A stretch of 64,000 nt of DNA, taken from NCBI GenBank assembly GCA_032716605.1, contig CM064501.1:26803968-26867967 (forward strand), given 5' to 3'. The stretch comes from Paralithodes platypus (Eukaryota > Arthropoda > Malacostraca > Decapoda > Lithodidae). The notes under the pieces are model-generated. The model was not told the origin of the DNA. It worked only from the letters and a program-made list of their open reading frames with translations, and made no database searches. A program made the translations under genes and the position numbers. This document shows, one piece after another, positions 31,618-42,885 of the stretch; the first letter of the stretch is position 1; each line of letters starts with the position of its first letter.

Positions 31618-32593
31618 TGTCACGGGATCGTGTCTGAGATTTATATAGCTAGACATATTAGAGAGTCGAGGGGGGTGCGGGGAGAGTATAGAGAGAGAGA
31701 AGAGGGGGAGGGGACGGGGCGGTCAGTAACTATATGGTCAAGAAGGTTTGAGAAGGTGCTAGATGTTCTTCCTTTCTCCAAAGTCAAGAAGGGTCTAATT
31801 CTGGGTCGGAACCGAGGGTATAAATAAAGCGGGAGAGAGGTAAACAGCCCTTAGTGTTCCTGCTGGCGCCGTGACGACAAGTGCTAAGTGTGTGTGTGTG
31901 GTGGCGAGCGTGGTGACCTGGGTGATGAGTCACCACTCCTTCGACCATGTGTAAAGGTTAGTATATAGTGTTATTATAAGTAATCTGATGTTCTAGACGC
32001 GGTCATTAATATGCGATAAGGGTAAATTCAAGGGAGGGTTAATTGTTTTGCCTGGTATATAGGACTCCGTTAGGCTAGTGGTATCAGATTAGTGACGGGT
32101 AATTTTAGGAGTGAGTTTGACTGAGTGTGGCTCAGTCAAGGCTCTAGTTAATTAAATTAGAGGGGTTAATTAAGTTAGTTAAACATTTGGATAGAAGGAG
32201 CGAGTGGTGTGTGAACGTAATTTTCGGATTCATTCTCATCAATTTGTGTATTTTATTCAATAAACCGTTTTAATAGAATGTTTGTTTATTTTATCATTGT
32301 TAATTATTAAATAACAGTTTTCCAATTATACATTCAATTTTCTAATAACATAGTCCCATCGCGTCAATAATTGAACAGCCTTTATATATCTATATAAATC
32401 TACATATATATACACACCGTTAATCCTGTAAGCTGGCCGAACAACAAAATATACTGTATCGATCGGTATAAATATATTGGATAGGCGTGTCTTTGATTTG
32501 TATCCCGGGTAATTAATTAAGGAATATTTTCCTACGAGATCCTATATCTTAGTGGCACAATTTATATACAAATCAGGGAGGTGACCCATTACA
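31618..32593 (+). mobile_element. solo LTR (976 bp)
   Basis: It starts TGTCACGGGATCG and ends GACCCATTACA, inserted in the RTE fragment. The flanks TATAT (31613-31617) and AATAT (32594-32598) are a 5-bp target duplication with one change; the LINE reads on smoothly across it. A TATA box (GGGTATAAATAAAGC) lies at about 31817-31831. No internal coding sequence, so an LTR-LTR recombination product is likely. The TGTNACG start resembles the LTRs at 43931 and 62663. Orientation is assigned from the TATA box. Confidence 0.8.
31815..31831 (+). promoter_or_regulatory. LTR TATA box
   Basis: GTATAAATAAAGC sits about 200 bp inside the solo LTR, with GGGAGAGAGG and a CAGCCCTTAGT start-like region just downstream. 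It is a plausible core promoter of the parent retrotransposon. Confidence 0.55.
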
Positions 32594-33125
32594 AATATGT
32601 TTGGAACTCTGTGAGAGAAACGGAACCTGAAGGTATATGTGGGGAAGAGTAAGGTTATGGTCTTTGAAAGAGGTGCAGTCACATAGTGTGAGGTGAGGTT
32701 GAATGTTCAGATTATAGAGAATGTCAGCTCATTTAAGTATTTGGTCATTGCGATGTGTAACGATGGGAGTATGGAGGATAAAGCGTGGGAGATGGTACAA
32801 CATGGGAAGAGGGTTGTAGGAACTCTGAACGCAGTGACAAGGAATAGGGTGATTAGCATAAAGGTAAAGAAGTCCTTGCATGATTGTGTGGTAATCCTGA
32901 CATTGACATACAGGTGTGAAGCATGAACGTTGTTGGAGAGACATATATCAAGAGTGAGAGGGGTGGAAATTAGTTATTTGAGAAGTGCGTGTGGAGTTAC
33001 ATGGAAAGATTGACAGAAGAATCAAGAAGTACGAGAGCGTTGTGGGGATAATGTAGATGTGCTGAAGTGTGAAAAGCAACACTTTGAGATGGTTCGGTCA
33101 TGTGGAATGTATGGGGAGTGAGAGC

Positions 33126-33499
33126 ATTTACAACCATTCTGATTCAATCGGTACAAATGTATCATGATTGGAGAAAGCTACAAGCTCTACCAGGGAGGTG
33201 ACAGCTTTCCTAATTTTCTTAATCAAGATAGGAAGAATTTGCTGTAATCAAAGAGTTGATGTTGTTTGCCTCTTTGATTCGTAGAGATCTTAAAGAACAT
33301 TTAATACTTGCAAAACAAACTTTCATAGGTTGAATCATTTCGTCAGTTGTTGGACAGAACAAAACAAAAATGTTGCCAATGGACAAACCGGGTTAATTGC
33401 ACTTGGTTTACTATAGTTGAGATTATCTGTACCATTATTACTGATAGGCAATCTAACGACTGTCCACGTGACCAAAATGGTAGCTAGGCAGCCAAGCCT
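33126..33499. other. unassigned
   Basis: No recognisable feature between the RTE fragment and a TTAA MITE. Confidence 0.35.
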
Positions 33500-33503
33500 T
33501 TAA

Positions 33504-34113
33504 CCTCTCCGCTGCATAGGTGGGGTAGTGGCCACCCCTCCCTGTGTGGAGGTATTTAGAGTGTTTCCTACACTCAAATCATCATCGTACCATAAATAGC
33601 ATTAATACTTATCCATATGCGCCTATTTTACGTTGATTATAAAGGTAATAACCTGTTACAGCAATAAAACAAGTGGAAACAGCGTTTGGATGGTCAAAAT
33701 CGGCGATAGAGGCCGGGAGTTACATAACGTATGGCTCAGGCAGCCTGCCAGCCAGCCAGCCGTGAAGACGGCTGGAGAGACACTCTTGCGCGGTAATCTC
33801 TCGCTCGCTCTTTCACACGCTTGGTAACACAGATGACCACGCCCTGCTAGAACTCGCTAATGTTAGCACGAATATATACCTAAGAATAAGGGAATAACAG
33901 GGAGAAAAGGTGATAATTGAAAGGGGGGGGGGGGGTGGAAGGAGGGGATGTGGAGGAGTGATATTTGGCATGGCCAAGGGGCAATTACAAAAAAAAACAA
34001 AAAAAAAATTGATACTGGGCTGATTTAAATTTTTTTTTTTTAGGCCTTGGATTATATAAGGCTTCCCGCAGCCCACCAGTAAAACTTATATCAGTCTTGC
34101 CACACTTGCCGGG
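33504..34113. mobile_element. TTAA MITE family M620, copy 1
   Basis: Flanked by TTAA (33500-33503 and 34114-34117). The left end is CCTCTCCGCTGCATAGG and the right end is ACTTGCCGGG. It matches the reverse complement of 59267-59889: TATCCATATGCGCCTATTTTACG, GGTAATAACCTGTTACAGCAAT, GCCGGGAGTTACATAA and GATATTTGGCATGGCC are shared. It contains G9-13 and A-rich homopolymers near 33924 and 33989-34010. Non-coding. Confidence 0.8.
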
Positions 34114-34440
34114 TTAAGGGGGGCAGGGTATTGATTAATTAATTCATTGATATATTTATTTGTTGTTTTTGTTTCCTCCCTAGACCTCCATCAAGCTTAA
34201 CAAATCATCCCCAAGATCCACCTTCTAGATAAATGTGTATTTTTTTTTGGTAGAACAATTTCCCGGCCCAAGGCCGATTCCTCCTAAGTTACAGACTTGC
34301 TGTCGCTGGCCAGGAAAAAATAGACACCTAAATGGCACAAAAGATCTTAATATTGACAACAAAATGGGGGCGGGGAGGGGGGGGGGGGTTGCAACTTTCT
34401 GTGGGGCCACCAAACAACCTAAGTTCGGCCAAAGTCATTA
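34114..34440 (+). repeat. dispersed repeat family R
   Basis: It starts TTAAGGGGGG, shares GTTTCCTCCCTAGACCTC and CATCAAGCTTAA with 61040-61074, and shares the CCGATTCCTC, CGCTGGCCAGGA and GACACCTAAATGGCAC blocks with 39198-39423 and 2461-2650. Non-coding; the right edge is uncertain. Confidence 0.65.
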
Positions 34441-36060
34441 CTAGGCTGCAAAACATTCATCTTGAATACTATTTAAGCAATGTGGAAAAACGTGTAGCGG
34501 GGTAGCCATAATTATGATCCACGGTGTGCCCTAATAGTCAGCATGGCAAACTTTAGCCAGGAAGTTGGAAGTTCAGGTGGTTAGTCGAATTGTTGGTCCA
34601 CATAACAAGACGCGGAGGGAACCATGCATCTTGAAATTGTACAAGGATTTTCTTGATCATAGACCTAATGCACATGTATTGTATAATGTAGATGCAGTCC
34701 AGTTATACAGTTGTATAATTTTATAGGTAGATACATACACAGACCATTTGGTCCAAACGAGCTGTCTGGCATTAATAATTAATGGTAAATGAATAATTTC
34801 CGAGAGAAACAGTGTGTCGAAAAATGGGCACTAAAAAGGATAGGGCGGGATATAGCTTCTTGAAAATCGATAAGGACCATGTATACTTTAGCTCTAATGG
34901 ACATGTAAATCTAACTGCGAATCTCAGCCCAGTTATATTGGTGGAGAATGGCCCCTAATGGGGAGAGAGAGGTGCTCCAGTATTAACAAGTTAATACGGA
35001 ACAACCTTCCCATACCCCTTATGCACAAGTTAATATTTGTTATATAAAGTAGCCTAATTATTGAGTTACGAGCTTCAGGTGGAAAATATACCCTATTGAT
35101 GGACGACCCGGGACTAATGTGAACGCAGACCTAAGCAAGTTCTGTACACCTCTCTTGATTAAAAGTGATGGAGAATAGCTTAAACATATTCGTCTCATGT
35201 GAAACCAATGGTAGAAACCGTCGGATTAAAGTCACTAGGGTGTGGATGGTGTGGGGGACCAATAACCTTGAACATTTAGTCTTGTATCTCACTGTAGGAC
35301 TATTGTACGCTTGAAATTTCACAACCAATGCTGCAAGAAGTGTGTTTCCAGATGAATAACCACTTGTGTGATATACATATGAACATTGGTAAGAGTCAAA
35401 ATATTTGCTTTTGAAAGAAACCGCCCAGTTGTATAGATACAGAAATATAAGAAAAATACAAACATTACCTGTAAAAGGGGGATGACAGATGAACCCATTG
35501 AAAAACAATAGTAATGTAGACTACCACAGACCTAATGCACATATCAAATTATATGTGATTGTGCTTCGCCAGATTTTGGGATATTGCTTTTACGAGCAAG
35601 TGATGCACTGCTGTGGCACCATGACATATCCATTGTTAAGGAATTATACCGAAAACACTAGGACAGTTCATAATTATACAATGTACGCATGGATATGGCT
35701 AAAAGTAATAACAACAACAGTCGCCTAAACTAGATGGAGGAGTAATGTGAAGAATACCAAAGGAGGAAGCCAATTTACTGAATGATCTACACCAACAACA
35801 AAATACCAAATATTCCCAGTTAACATCACCTCCAACCTAATTATATTTTGCATGCCTCCAAATTCTTTGTGATGCAAATACTCTGGAACTTGTGAGTAGC
35901 CTTACCCACTTCATTCCCATTACGTAATGTTCATCATATTCTGGTCATCATTATATGATTTTCTTTATTTGTAATCTACCTATACGACTCAAATGGGTGA
36001 ATAATATCTCAATCAATCCTCTTAGTAGCATAGGTCTTTCTTAAACTGCATAACACCATC
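34441..36060. other. unassigned, faintly self-similar
   Basis: No gene recognised. Short words recur (AGACCTAATGCACAT at 34662 and 35527; CAGTCCAGTTATAC, CAGCCCAGTTATATT and CGCCCAGTTGTATAG at about 34695, 34922 and 35424). A very degraded duplicated sequence is possible. Short frames such as 35508-35131 (minus) have no supporting features. Confidence 0.35.
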
Positions 36061-36113
36061 TATTCTTAGCCAGAATCAAAGGTCTAAAGGCGTCATGGTA
36101 CTGAAGGGGTTAA
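36061..36113. repeat. MITE end fragment
   Basis: GGCGTCATGGTACTGAAGGGGTTAA matches, in reverse complement, the left end of the TTAA MITE at 16234 (TTAACCCCTTCTGTACCGGTGCC). The partner end is not evident, so this is a fragment. Confidence 0.5.
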
Positions 36114-36207
36114 TTCGTCATATAATACAACTATCACCTCACCATCTGCTCATGACATTTATATAAGTCAGCCAGGTGCTATGTATCCATTACCAATTAT
36201 GTTTTAA

Positions 36208-36896
36208 CCCATTCAGTACGGATGATGTCTGTTTGATTAGATTGTAGCCAAATGTATATGATATTGTGCTTGTTTATGAAGGATTGTGGTAGTTCAAGGG
36301 ATACTCGATATCGTTGGTAGCTTTTAACACCTTACGAGCGGCCTATGCGGTTTATTTATGTGTACCGCCCAGCGGGGTGTTTTTAGCCAAAATAGGGCTG
36401 TTTACGTGATCATTTTCATGCCTAAATAAGACCCAGAACGTAAAACAAGTACCTATCCCTGAAAGGGCATAAACAGAGCTTTCGAATGACACCATAACGA
36501 TCCTTGTATGATGGATAGTTTTCTTGCAATAACCGTGCAACGCGAGTGCAAAAAGCAGGTAATTCGGTACTTTCGGTACATAATTGAGTATGTAGCGAGT
36601 GAGAGAGGGAGGAGGGAGCTGAGATTTGTGTCAGTAGGTTCGCCGCGGTGGTCTGGAGCAGTCATACACTCGCTAGTCTCCTGCCACCACTTGTCTCTCT
36701 CTCTCAGCCACATTACGTGCTGAAATTGCCACTCGAGTTATGTTGAGCGCCGCCACATAGTCCAGCTTTATTTAACTCGACTTATGTTGCGCGCCGCTAG
36801 TTATGGGTTAAATTGTTAGAGGTCCTTCCTAAACTGAATACAATCGTCAGCTATCAGTAAACACAAATAAAAAGGACGTCGCCCGAACTGAAAGGG
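36208..36896. mobile_element. TTAA MITE hosting a nested M480 copy
   Basis: TTAA flanks at 36204-36207 and 36897-36900; ends CCCATTCAGTACGGATGATG and CGTCGCCCGAACTGAAAGGG pair as an imperfect inverted repeat. Without the nested insert it is about 205 bp, close to the 204-bp relative at 16238-16441. The M480 element inserted at an internal TTAA. Confidence 0.75.
36328..36807. mobile_element. TTAA MITE family M480, copy 3 (480 bp)
   Basis: It is an inverted, almost identical copy of 23924-24403 with the same 480-bp length and TTAA flanks (36324-36327 and 36808-36811). Visible differences are few (for example GCCCAGCGGGG for the GCACAGCGGGG equivalent). Near-identity indicates recent movement of this family. 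Confidence 0.9.
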
Positions 36897-36900
36897 TTAA

Positions 36901-38426
36901 AATGTGTAAATCTGGTCAAAATTGGAATCATCTCTGACCTGCCCTGACCGCACCACATGGTCAGGAGAGAGTGTGTTTGTGAATATATTGTGGGGATGAG
37001 GCAATCTTTGAATGCTAAGTAAAACAAAATATGAGCGTTCTTAAACAAATAAAAATGTGCCACCCTACATACACATTATAACACCACGTATTTAGTAAGT
37101 GCTATCATTGAATTAATTACAAATAATTGCCTCAACAAATTTGAGCACATTTATGGATGGGGGAGAATTTATGGAGGGCATGGAGCGGGTCATTGGGATC
37201 CACCATAATCATAAGACATGATTATGACACCATATCAACATTACTTGAATCAAAATATAATATACAACTAAAGCAACATAAATGTCTACGGTTGTCATCT
37301 GCCCGATTCCACCGCAAAAGATATGTGTCGAAATGACCAAAACTCCATGGAAATGGAGTATGTGCCGTTTTAAACGCATATCCCTCAATAACTGCAATTG
37401 ACCTGACCTGACCTGAATAAGTCGGCTGTTTTTCTTGATGCTTGGGTATTTCAAGTTCAGTAGGCAAACAAATATAAACAACCCGGCCCTGTCCGTGTGC
37501 GATGGTATTGAAAAAGCTGTCAAAGGGCTGGTAAAGATATTTCCTTGTTCTTGTTCTTTGACAACGGACTGTTATGTGTTTGGGTGAGGGTTGTGGTGCA
37601 GCCTGGCGGTATTGTCACACTAACGGCTTCCTCCCCGGGGCAATAACGGGTTTTTGTTACCACAGTTATTTGGCCTGGAATCTCGTCACCTACCCGCACT
37701 TTATTGCATAGCCTGCCTTGACTGTGTGTTTGGAATCTGTATATCCTTTATTGCGGTAATTCCTTGTCGTAGTTTTTATTGTTATGTCTGCCAATTTAGA
37801 CCTTTGGGTTTAGTCTCGCTTTGTTTATACAATTATTTATAAAGTCAGGAACTTAAGTTACACATACAAAAATAGTTTTCTGTAAACTTATTAACCATAA
37901 TTATACAACATCAATTGTATGTACTACTATGGAGAGGAGGACCATAATATACATAATGATAAGATATACAATAATAATTATTATCATGTGCAAGATATTG
38001 ATAACTTTTTCATATTCGCAAAGTAATTCTAAACGCCATAATTATATACACTGGTTAACTTCAGCATACACTACATTTATAAGATCATAGTTCTTGGTAT
38101 TTCGATTAAACTAGCATTCTTAAGAATAATTAATGCGTATTCAACAGCGAATGAGTGCTAAACATAAGATATTTGATTATGCGGAACACGTCAATACAAC
38201 TTAGCTTCGGAAATCTAAGAATTATTTTGTATATTTTGTTTATTTTTTCAACGAGACAAATGGTGTAATTGCGCTTAAGTATTGAAATATGCCGCGCAGA
38301 AAATCGAAAATACAATAATAATAAACTATATTGTGCCTATTCTATTTCTCCCGCCTACACCATCGTCTGAGAAAGTTTAGTACCAACCTCAGACCTCGTA
38401 GAGCCTGATTACCTCCCCAACCCCCT
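36901..38426. other. unassigned
   Basis: No gene, RNA or repeat family recognised. A short CCTGA repeat lies at about 37401-37416. Short frames have no supporting features. Confidence 0.4.
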
Positions 38427-38427
38427 T

Positions 38428-38482
<55 letters not shown>
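38427..38482. repeat. (TC)n microsatellite
   Basis: About 28 TC units. Confidence 0.95.
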
Positions 38483-38484
<2 letters not shown>

Positions 38485-38998
38485 ATTTATATACCTGCAT
38501 ATAATATATATTGATTAATTTAGGATCTTTTTCAGTATTCAAAAAGAGTAGGATGACTAAAATATAAATTTCACATGCAGGCGTAATGTCAAGATCTAGA
38601 GATAAAGTTGAACACTGCAGGCGATAACCAATAAAAATTAACACTTACAAACAAAGTTGGACTGTTCACAGCTCAGTTTTAGGCGTGGCAAACAGTGGGT
38701 GTTAACTGTTCACACCTTTTCATATCCAAAGCTTTGCATGCGCTAAAACAGGAAACAATACGTTCTTGTCATTTATTTTACAAAAAACAAAAAACAATAG
38801 TATTAACTGTTTTTACCATTACTTACCGACGTGTGAGTAAGACAAAATAAATAATGCATGAGTAATACATTTTGATAATATATATGAAGGAGAAACAGCA
38901 CGTAGTGTCAGTGTCAGAGTCAGGAGCACCAACGCGACAAGGGGGAAAAATATCAATCATTCATGTATTTTGATAAACACAACCATCATTTAGACTGG
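38483..38998. other. unassigned
   Basis: No recognisable feature. Confidence 0.35.
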
Positions 38999-39196
38999 CA
39001 CAAGGAAGAACCTAACAGGAGGAGGATACAGTATCTGGAGGCAGCAGTCATCCAGGACGATAGAACTTAATATTGGCATGGCCTCCTCTCATAAATATCC
39101 TACTCAATAAGATTATACACTCCCACCTCACCAGCTGCCCTCCAGACCCCACCATTCCGTCTAGACCGCTCACAAATTCCTCCTGGAGCCAGACTC
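38999..39196 (-). repeat. dispersed repeat family Q (minus copy)
   Basis: Reverse-complement match to 12603-12840. It ends directly at the family-R repeat beginning TTTAAGGGGAGG at 39198. Confidence 0.65.
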
Positions 39197-39197
39197 T

Positions 39198-39423
39198 CTT
39201 TAAGGGGAGGTTTTTAGTTTAGTCCCTAGATATCCTTCAAGCTAAAGATTACACCCCCTTGAGCCCCTTTCAAGATAAATTTGTAATTTTTTCGGTAGAA
39301 AAAAAGTCCCGGCTGAAAGCCGGTTCCTCTTAAATTACAGGCTCGCTATCGCTGGCCAGGATAAAATCGACACCTAAATGGCACGAAAGGTTTTAAAATT
39401 GACAGAAATGGGTTGAAACTTTC
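39198..39423 (+). repeat. dispersed repeat family R
   Basis: It shares CCGGTTCCTCTTAAATTACAGG, CGCTGGCCAGGAT and CGACACCTAAATGGCACGAAAG with the other R copies. Its right edge coincides with the truncated left end of the gypsy-type element, so one of the two cut the other or a deletion joined them. Confidence 0.7.
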
Positions 39424-41343
39424 CAGGAACACGCTAGAGAGCTGGCAGATGCATTTGAAAATTGGTTAAGGTCGGAGAAGGCAACTACTTTTGATTCAGT
39501 AAAACAACTAGTGTTGCTGGAACAATTTTTTAAATGTACTGGCAGTGACTTGACTCTTCACCTTAAAGAAAAGCGACCGAAAACTCTACAAGAGGCGGCT
39601 GAGCTGGCTGACTTCAGGTTGTCACTGATTCGCGGGTGCGGGTCTGCACAGAGAGCTGAGGCAGGTAACAAGGGGCGTACCACTCCACCCCCCCGAATTA
39701 GTGACACAAACAATTATCCATTCAAGAGTACTGTTGCCAATTATGATCCCAAGTCGAAACCCTTCCCGTTAAAGAAAGGCCAGGGCCCTTACCCATCTCA
39801 GGGGAAGTCTAAGAGTGAGGTGGAATGTTTCAAGTGTCATAAGAAGGGGCATATTGCGCGCTCATGTCCGAGCACACCGCTTACAGCAGTGGTGTCACTA
39901 GTGAGCAACATTGGCGTTTCTTGGAGGTATTCCGCGTTTGCCCGGGGTAAACAGTCATCGCCGGTGCAGAAGCAGCAGGAGGGCTCGTCACCCGTCCGTG
40001 ATGTTTTTTGTGGTCATAGGGGGCACGGCACTGTGAGGTGGGCTGGTGTGAGGCATAGGTTTGAGTTGTTGCGTGATACGGGCGCTTCCCAGACACTTGT
40101 TAAGAATTTCACTGGCAAGCCAATTAACGCGGCTCGGGTTGTGGTGGTTCAAGGCGTCAATGCTATGCGGTCTTACCCGCTGGTTAGAGTGGAGCTTGAG
40201 GTAGACGGTGTGACACGGGAGTTGGATGTGGGTGTGGTGGAGAAATTGCCAGTTGAGGGGGTCGACCTCCTTCTCGGCAACGACTTTGCGGTGCCCACTT
40301 CCGAGGTTCCACCCTTAGTCGTTGCCGAGAGGGCGGCCGACACGAGTAGGGAGGGGCAAGAGTGGCTGGAGAGGTGTCAGATGCCACAGATGGCTTGTGC
40401 TGTCACCAGGTCTCAGTCCGCTCAGGTGTCACAGCCTAGTACCCAAGTTCTAGGCCAGCGGAGGAAGGGTCGGAAGGAGAAAGTCAAGGCTGATCGGGTT
40501 GAGAGTTTGGATCCAGCGACACTCCTTGGCGACTCGGTACTTGCACCCATTATGAGGTCCGGAGTGGCCCCAGAACGTGTCCCCCTTAGTGACATGGTTG
40601 GGGGTGATAGCACTCCGCGACAGAAACGTTCCCAGGTGAAGCAGGCAAGGCTTGAGCAGCATAGTATTGGGGGTGGCCACAAGTTGCTTCAGGAGCACTT
40701 AGATAGGTTGGCACCCTCGGACATATGTCGGTTGCAAGCGGAAGATCCGGGGCTTGAGAGTTGTGGGAACGGGGCGATTGAACTCGACGAGGACGGGGAT
40801 GCAAAGTCGGGAGATTTTTTTCATGTTGGGGGAATCCTGTACCGCCGGTTTTTGGATCCCAGACGTAGTTGGGATGGTGGGGCAAGAGTGGTTGACCAGT
40901 TGGTGGTCCCTGAGAAGTGTCGTGATAGCCTGTTGCGGTTGGCGCATGATGTTCCATTGGCAGATCACTTGGGTGTGAGAAAAACGTTGGCTTCGTTATC
41001 TAGGTTGTTCTGGTGGCCAGGTATTAATGCCCAAGTTTCGGCATGGGTGGCGATGTGTGGTACCTGCCAGAGGGTGGGAAAGCCCAATCAGAGCATACCT
41101 AAGGCTCCGTTGCACCCAGTACCTGCTATTGGTCCGCCCTTCAGCAAGGTTATCATCGACATGGTAGGCCCTCTGCCTCCCACTAGTGCAGGTAACAGGT
41201 TTTTGCTAACCCTCATGGATGTCTCCACTCACTACCCTGATGCATACCCTATGAGAAATGGCAAGTCTAAAACTGTTGAGCGAAATTTGCTGTTGTATTG
41301 CTCGAGGTACGGGTACCCGCAGGAAATTCAGTCGGAGGTCTAA
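39424..41343 (+). pseudogene. Ty3/gypsy-class gag-protease-integrase frame (5' truncated)
   Basis: Open from the junction at 39424 (first Met 39511). Domains in order are a SCAN-like capsid segment (KQLVLLEQFFKCTG, TLQEAAELADF), a CCHC zinc knuckle CFKCHKKGHIARSC at 39826-39867, an aspartic protease LLRDTGASQTLV with the Asp at 40075, then directly an integrase. The integrase has its His-His-Cys-Cys zinc domain (HDVPLADHLGV, CGTCQ) and the first catalytic Asp in VIIDMVGPLP (41158). The frame ends at 41343, where a small out-of-frame deletion near 41337 removes the region of the second catalytic Asp. Gag lacks its N-terminus and no 5' LTR is present, so the element is dead. Integrase follows protease with no RT between, the reverse of ordinary gypsy elements. 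Confidence 0.88.
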
Positions 41344-42318
41344 TTTCACGTCCACACTCTTCAAACAGACCATGCAGCAGCATGGGATTCGTACGGTTGT
41401 CTCTTCAGCTTATCACCCAGAGAGTCAAGGGGTGTTGGAAAGATGGCATTCCACTCTGAAAAACATGTTGCGGTGCTACTGTTTGGAGAACGGCAAGGAT
41501 TGGGACCTGGGGCTACCGTACATTTTGTTTGCGGCAAGAGAGGTACCTGGGGAGAGCCTTGGGTTTAGCCCCAATGAGCTAGTTTTTGGCCATCATGTTA
41601 GAGGTCCTTTGAGCATGGTTAAAGAAATCTGGGAAGGGACTGTGCAGCCATGTTCTCTAATTAAGCATGTCCTCGAGAGTAGGGACAGGATGCTGAAGAG
41701 CCTGGAGTTGGCAGGGAGAAATTTGGTAGATAATCAGGCCTTGATGAAGGATCGATATGACAATAAGGCAAAGCTCCGGGAGTTTGTGGTTGGACAGGAG
41801 GTTTTGGTCTTATTGCCCTTAGTAGGCCATCCCCTGTCGGCTAAGTTTGTCGGTCCTTACAAGGTCGTGCGCAAGTTGTCTGACCTAGATTACCTTGTGG
41901 CTACTCCGGATAGGCGGAAGAAAAATCAGCTCTGTCATGTGAACCTGCTAAACGAGTTCGTGAGGCGCCCACCTGAGCAGCCTACTGTCCCTGTGTTGGC
42001 TTGCAGCAGCCAAGGTGGAGAAGGAGATGGGGGCAGTGAGGCACAGGTGGAGGAGAGCTGGGATTGTCATGTCTCGGCGGATCAGTGGGCGGGGAACACG
42101 AACCAGGTGGCTGTTGAGGCGCTAGAGCACCTGCCTGAGCAACAGCGTGCAGCGATCCAGCACCTATTTTGTTCATACCCCACTGTGTTTGCCGAGCACC
42201 CAGGTCTCACAACTTATGCGTTGCATGATGTGGACGTTGGAGACCACCCCCCCTTTAAATCAGTGCCTTATCGTGTACCTCCCATTAAACTTCTGGCTCT
42301 CCGAGCAGAGTTGGCTAC
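41344..42318 (+). pseudogene. integrase C-terminal half joined to the pre-RT segment
   Basis: The open frame 41258-42337 resumes integrase with FTSTLFKQTMQQHGIRTV and the catalytic Glu block HPESQGVLERWHSTL (Glu at 41438). It continues through the C-terminal DNA-binding region to CHVNLLNEF. Without interruption it then runs through an acidic linker into the segment that normally precedes gypsy RT (LFCSYPTVFAEHPG, VPYRVPP). Integrase and RT are therefore covalently ordered in one frame, so the INT-RT order is not produced by two adjacent elements. A frameshift at about 42310-42320 separates it from the RT frame. Confidence 0.88.
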
Positions 42319-42885
42319 ATGTTGGAGAGAAGACTGATAGAAAAAGGGGCGGTTAGGTGGACATCTCCTGTCACTCTGCAGCCCAAACCAGATGGCAAGG
42401 TCAGGTTTTGCATTGACTTCAGGCGGTTGAACGGTTTAACTCCCACCAATGCCTACCCTCTTCCCCGCGTAGATGACAGTGTTGATAAGATCGGGTGTGC
42501 ACGTTACCTCACCAAGGTGGATCTTGTCAAGGGTTACTGGCAGGTGCCGTTGTCTGAGCGGGCGAAGCAGGTGTGCGGGTTTGTGGTGGATGGGAATACT
42601 TACCGTTGCAACGTTATGCCGTATGGGCTGAAGAATGCACCTGCAACTTTCCAATGCCTGATGAACGAGTTAGTGGCGGAGATCCCTAACTGCACCGTTT
42701 ACCTTGATGACGTGATCATTTACAACGATGACTTTGAGAGCCATTGCGAGCTCATCGGGGCACTGTTCAGGAAGCTAAGTGAGGCTCATTTGGTGGTCAA
42801 TCTGGGCAAATGTGACTTTGTTCGGGCAACTGTGCAGTATCTGGGGTTTGTGGTAGGGTTAGGCCAGGTGTGCCCCCCCCCCCCC
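42319..42885 (+). pseudogene. gypsy-type reverse transcriptase
   Basis: The frame from 42319 reads WTSPVTLQPKPDGKVRFCIDFRRLN (written here only as landmarks WTSPV, RFCIDFRRLN), LTKVDLVKGYWQVPL (first catalytic Asp), MPYGLKNAPATFQ and VYLDDVIIY with the catalytic Asp pair at about 42706-42711. Gypsy-class features are the DLKGY-like and YLDD blocks. The frame is lost at a run of 16 C at 42873-42888, where the reading frame changes. This could be a real mutation or a sequencing or assembly error in a homopolymer. RT lies downstream of integrase. Confidence 0.9.

Larger units (their letters stand above)
31393..33125 (+). pseudogene. RTE-like LINE RT fragment split by a solo LTR
   Basis: The left piece (31393-31617) reads LNVGLKLGCIMSPWLF, IYMDGVIKETQERAVDVG and FTDDTVLMSDNEW (Phe-Thr-Asp-Asp replaces FADD). 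The right piece (32594-33125) continues with KVYVGKSKVMVFERG, FKYLVIAMCNDGS, KRVVGTLNAVTRNRVIS, LRWFGHVECM-like. Many stops and frameshifts show that it is old. Between the pieces lies a 976-bp LTR. Confidence 0.82.

Noticed and set aside
35131..35508. 125-codon minus-strand frame
   Set aside because: Not recognisable, lies in degraded non-coding sequence, and its length is within what chance allows.
39881..40968. Minus-strand frames across the gypsy gag-protease-integrase region
   Set aside because: Antisense shadows of a readable pol frame.
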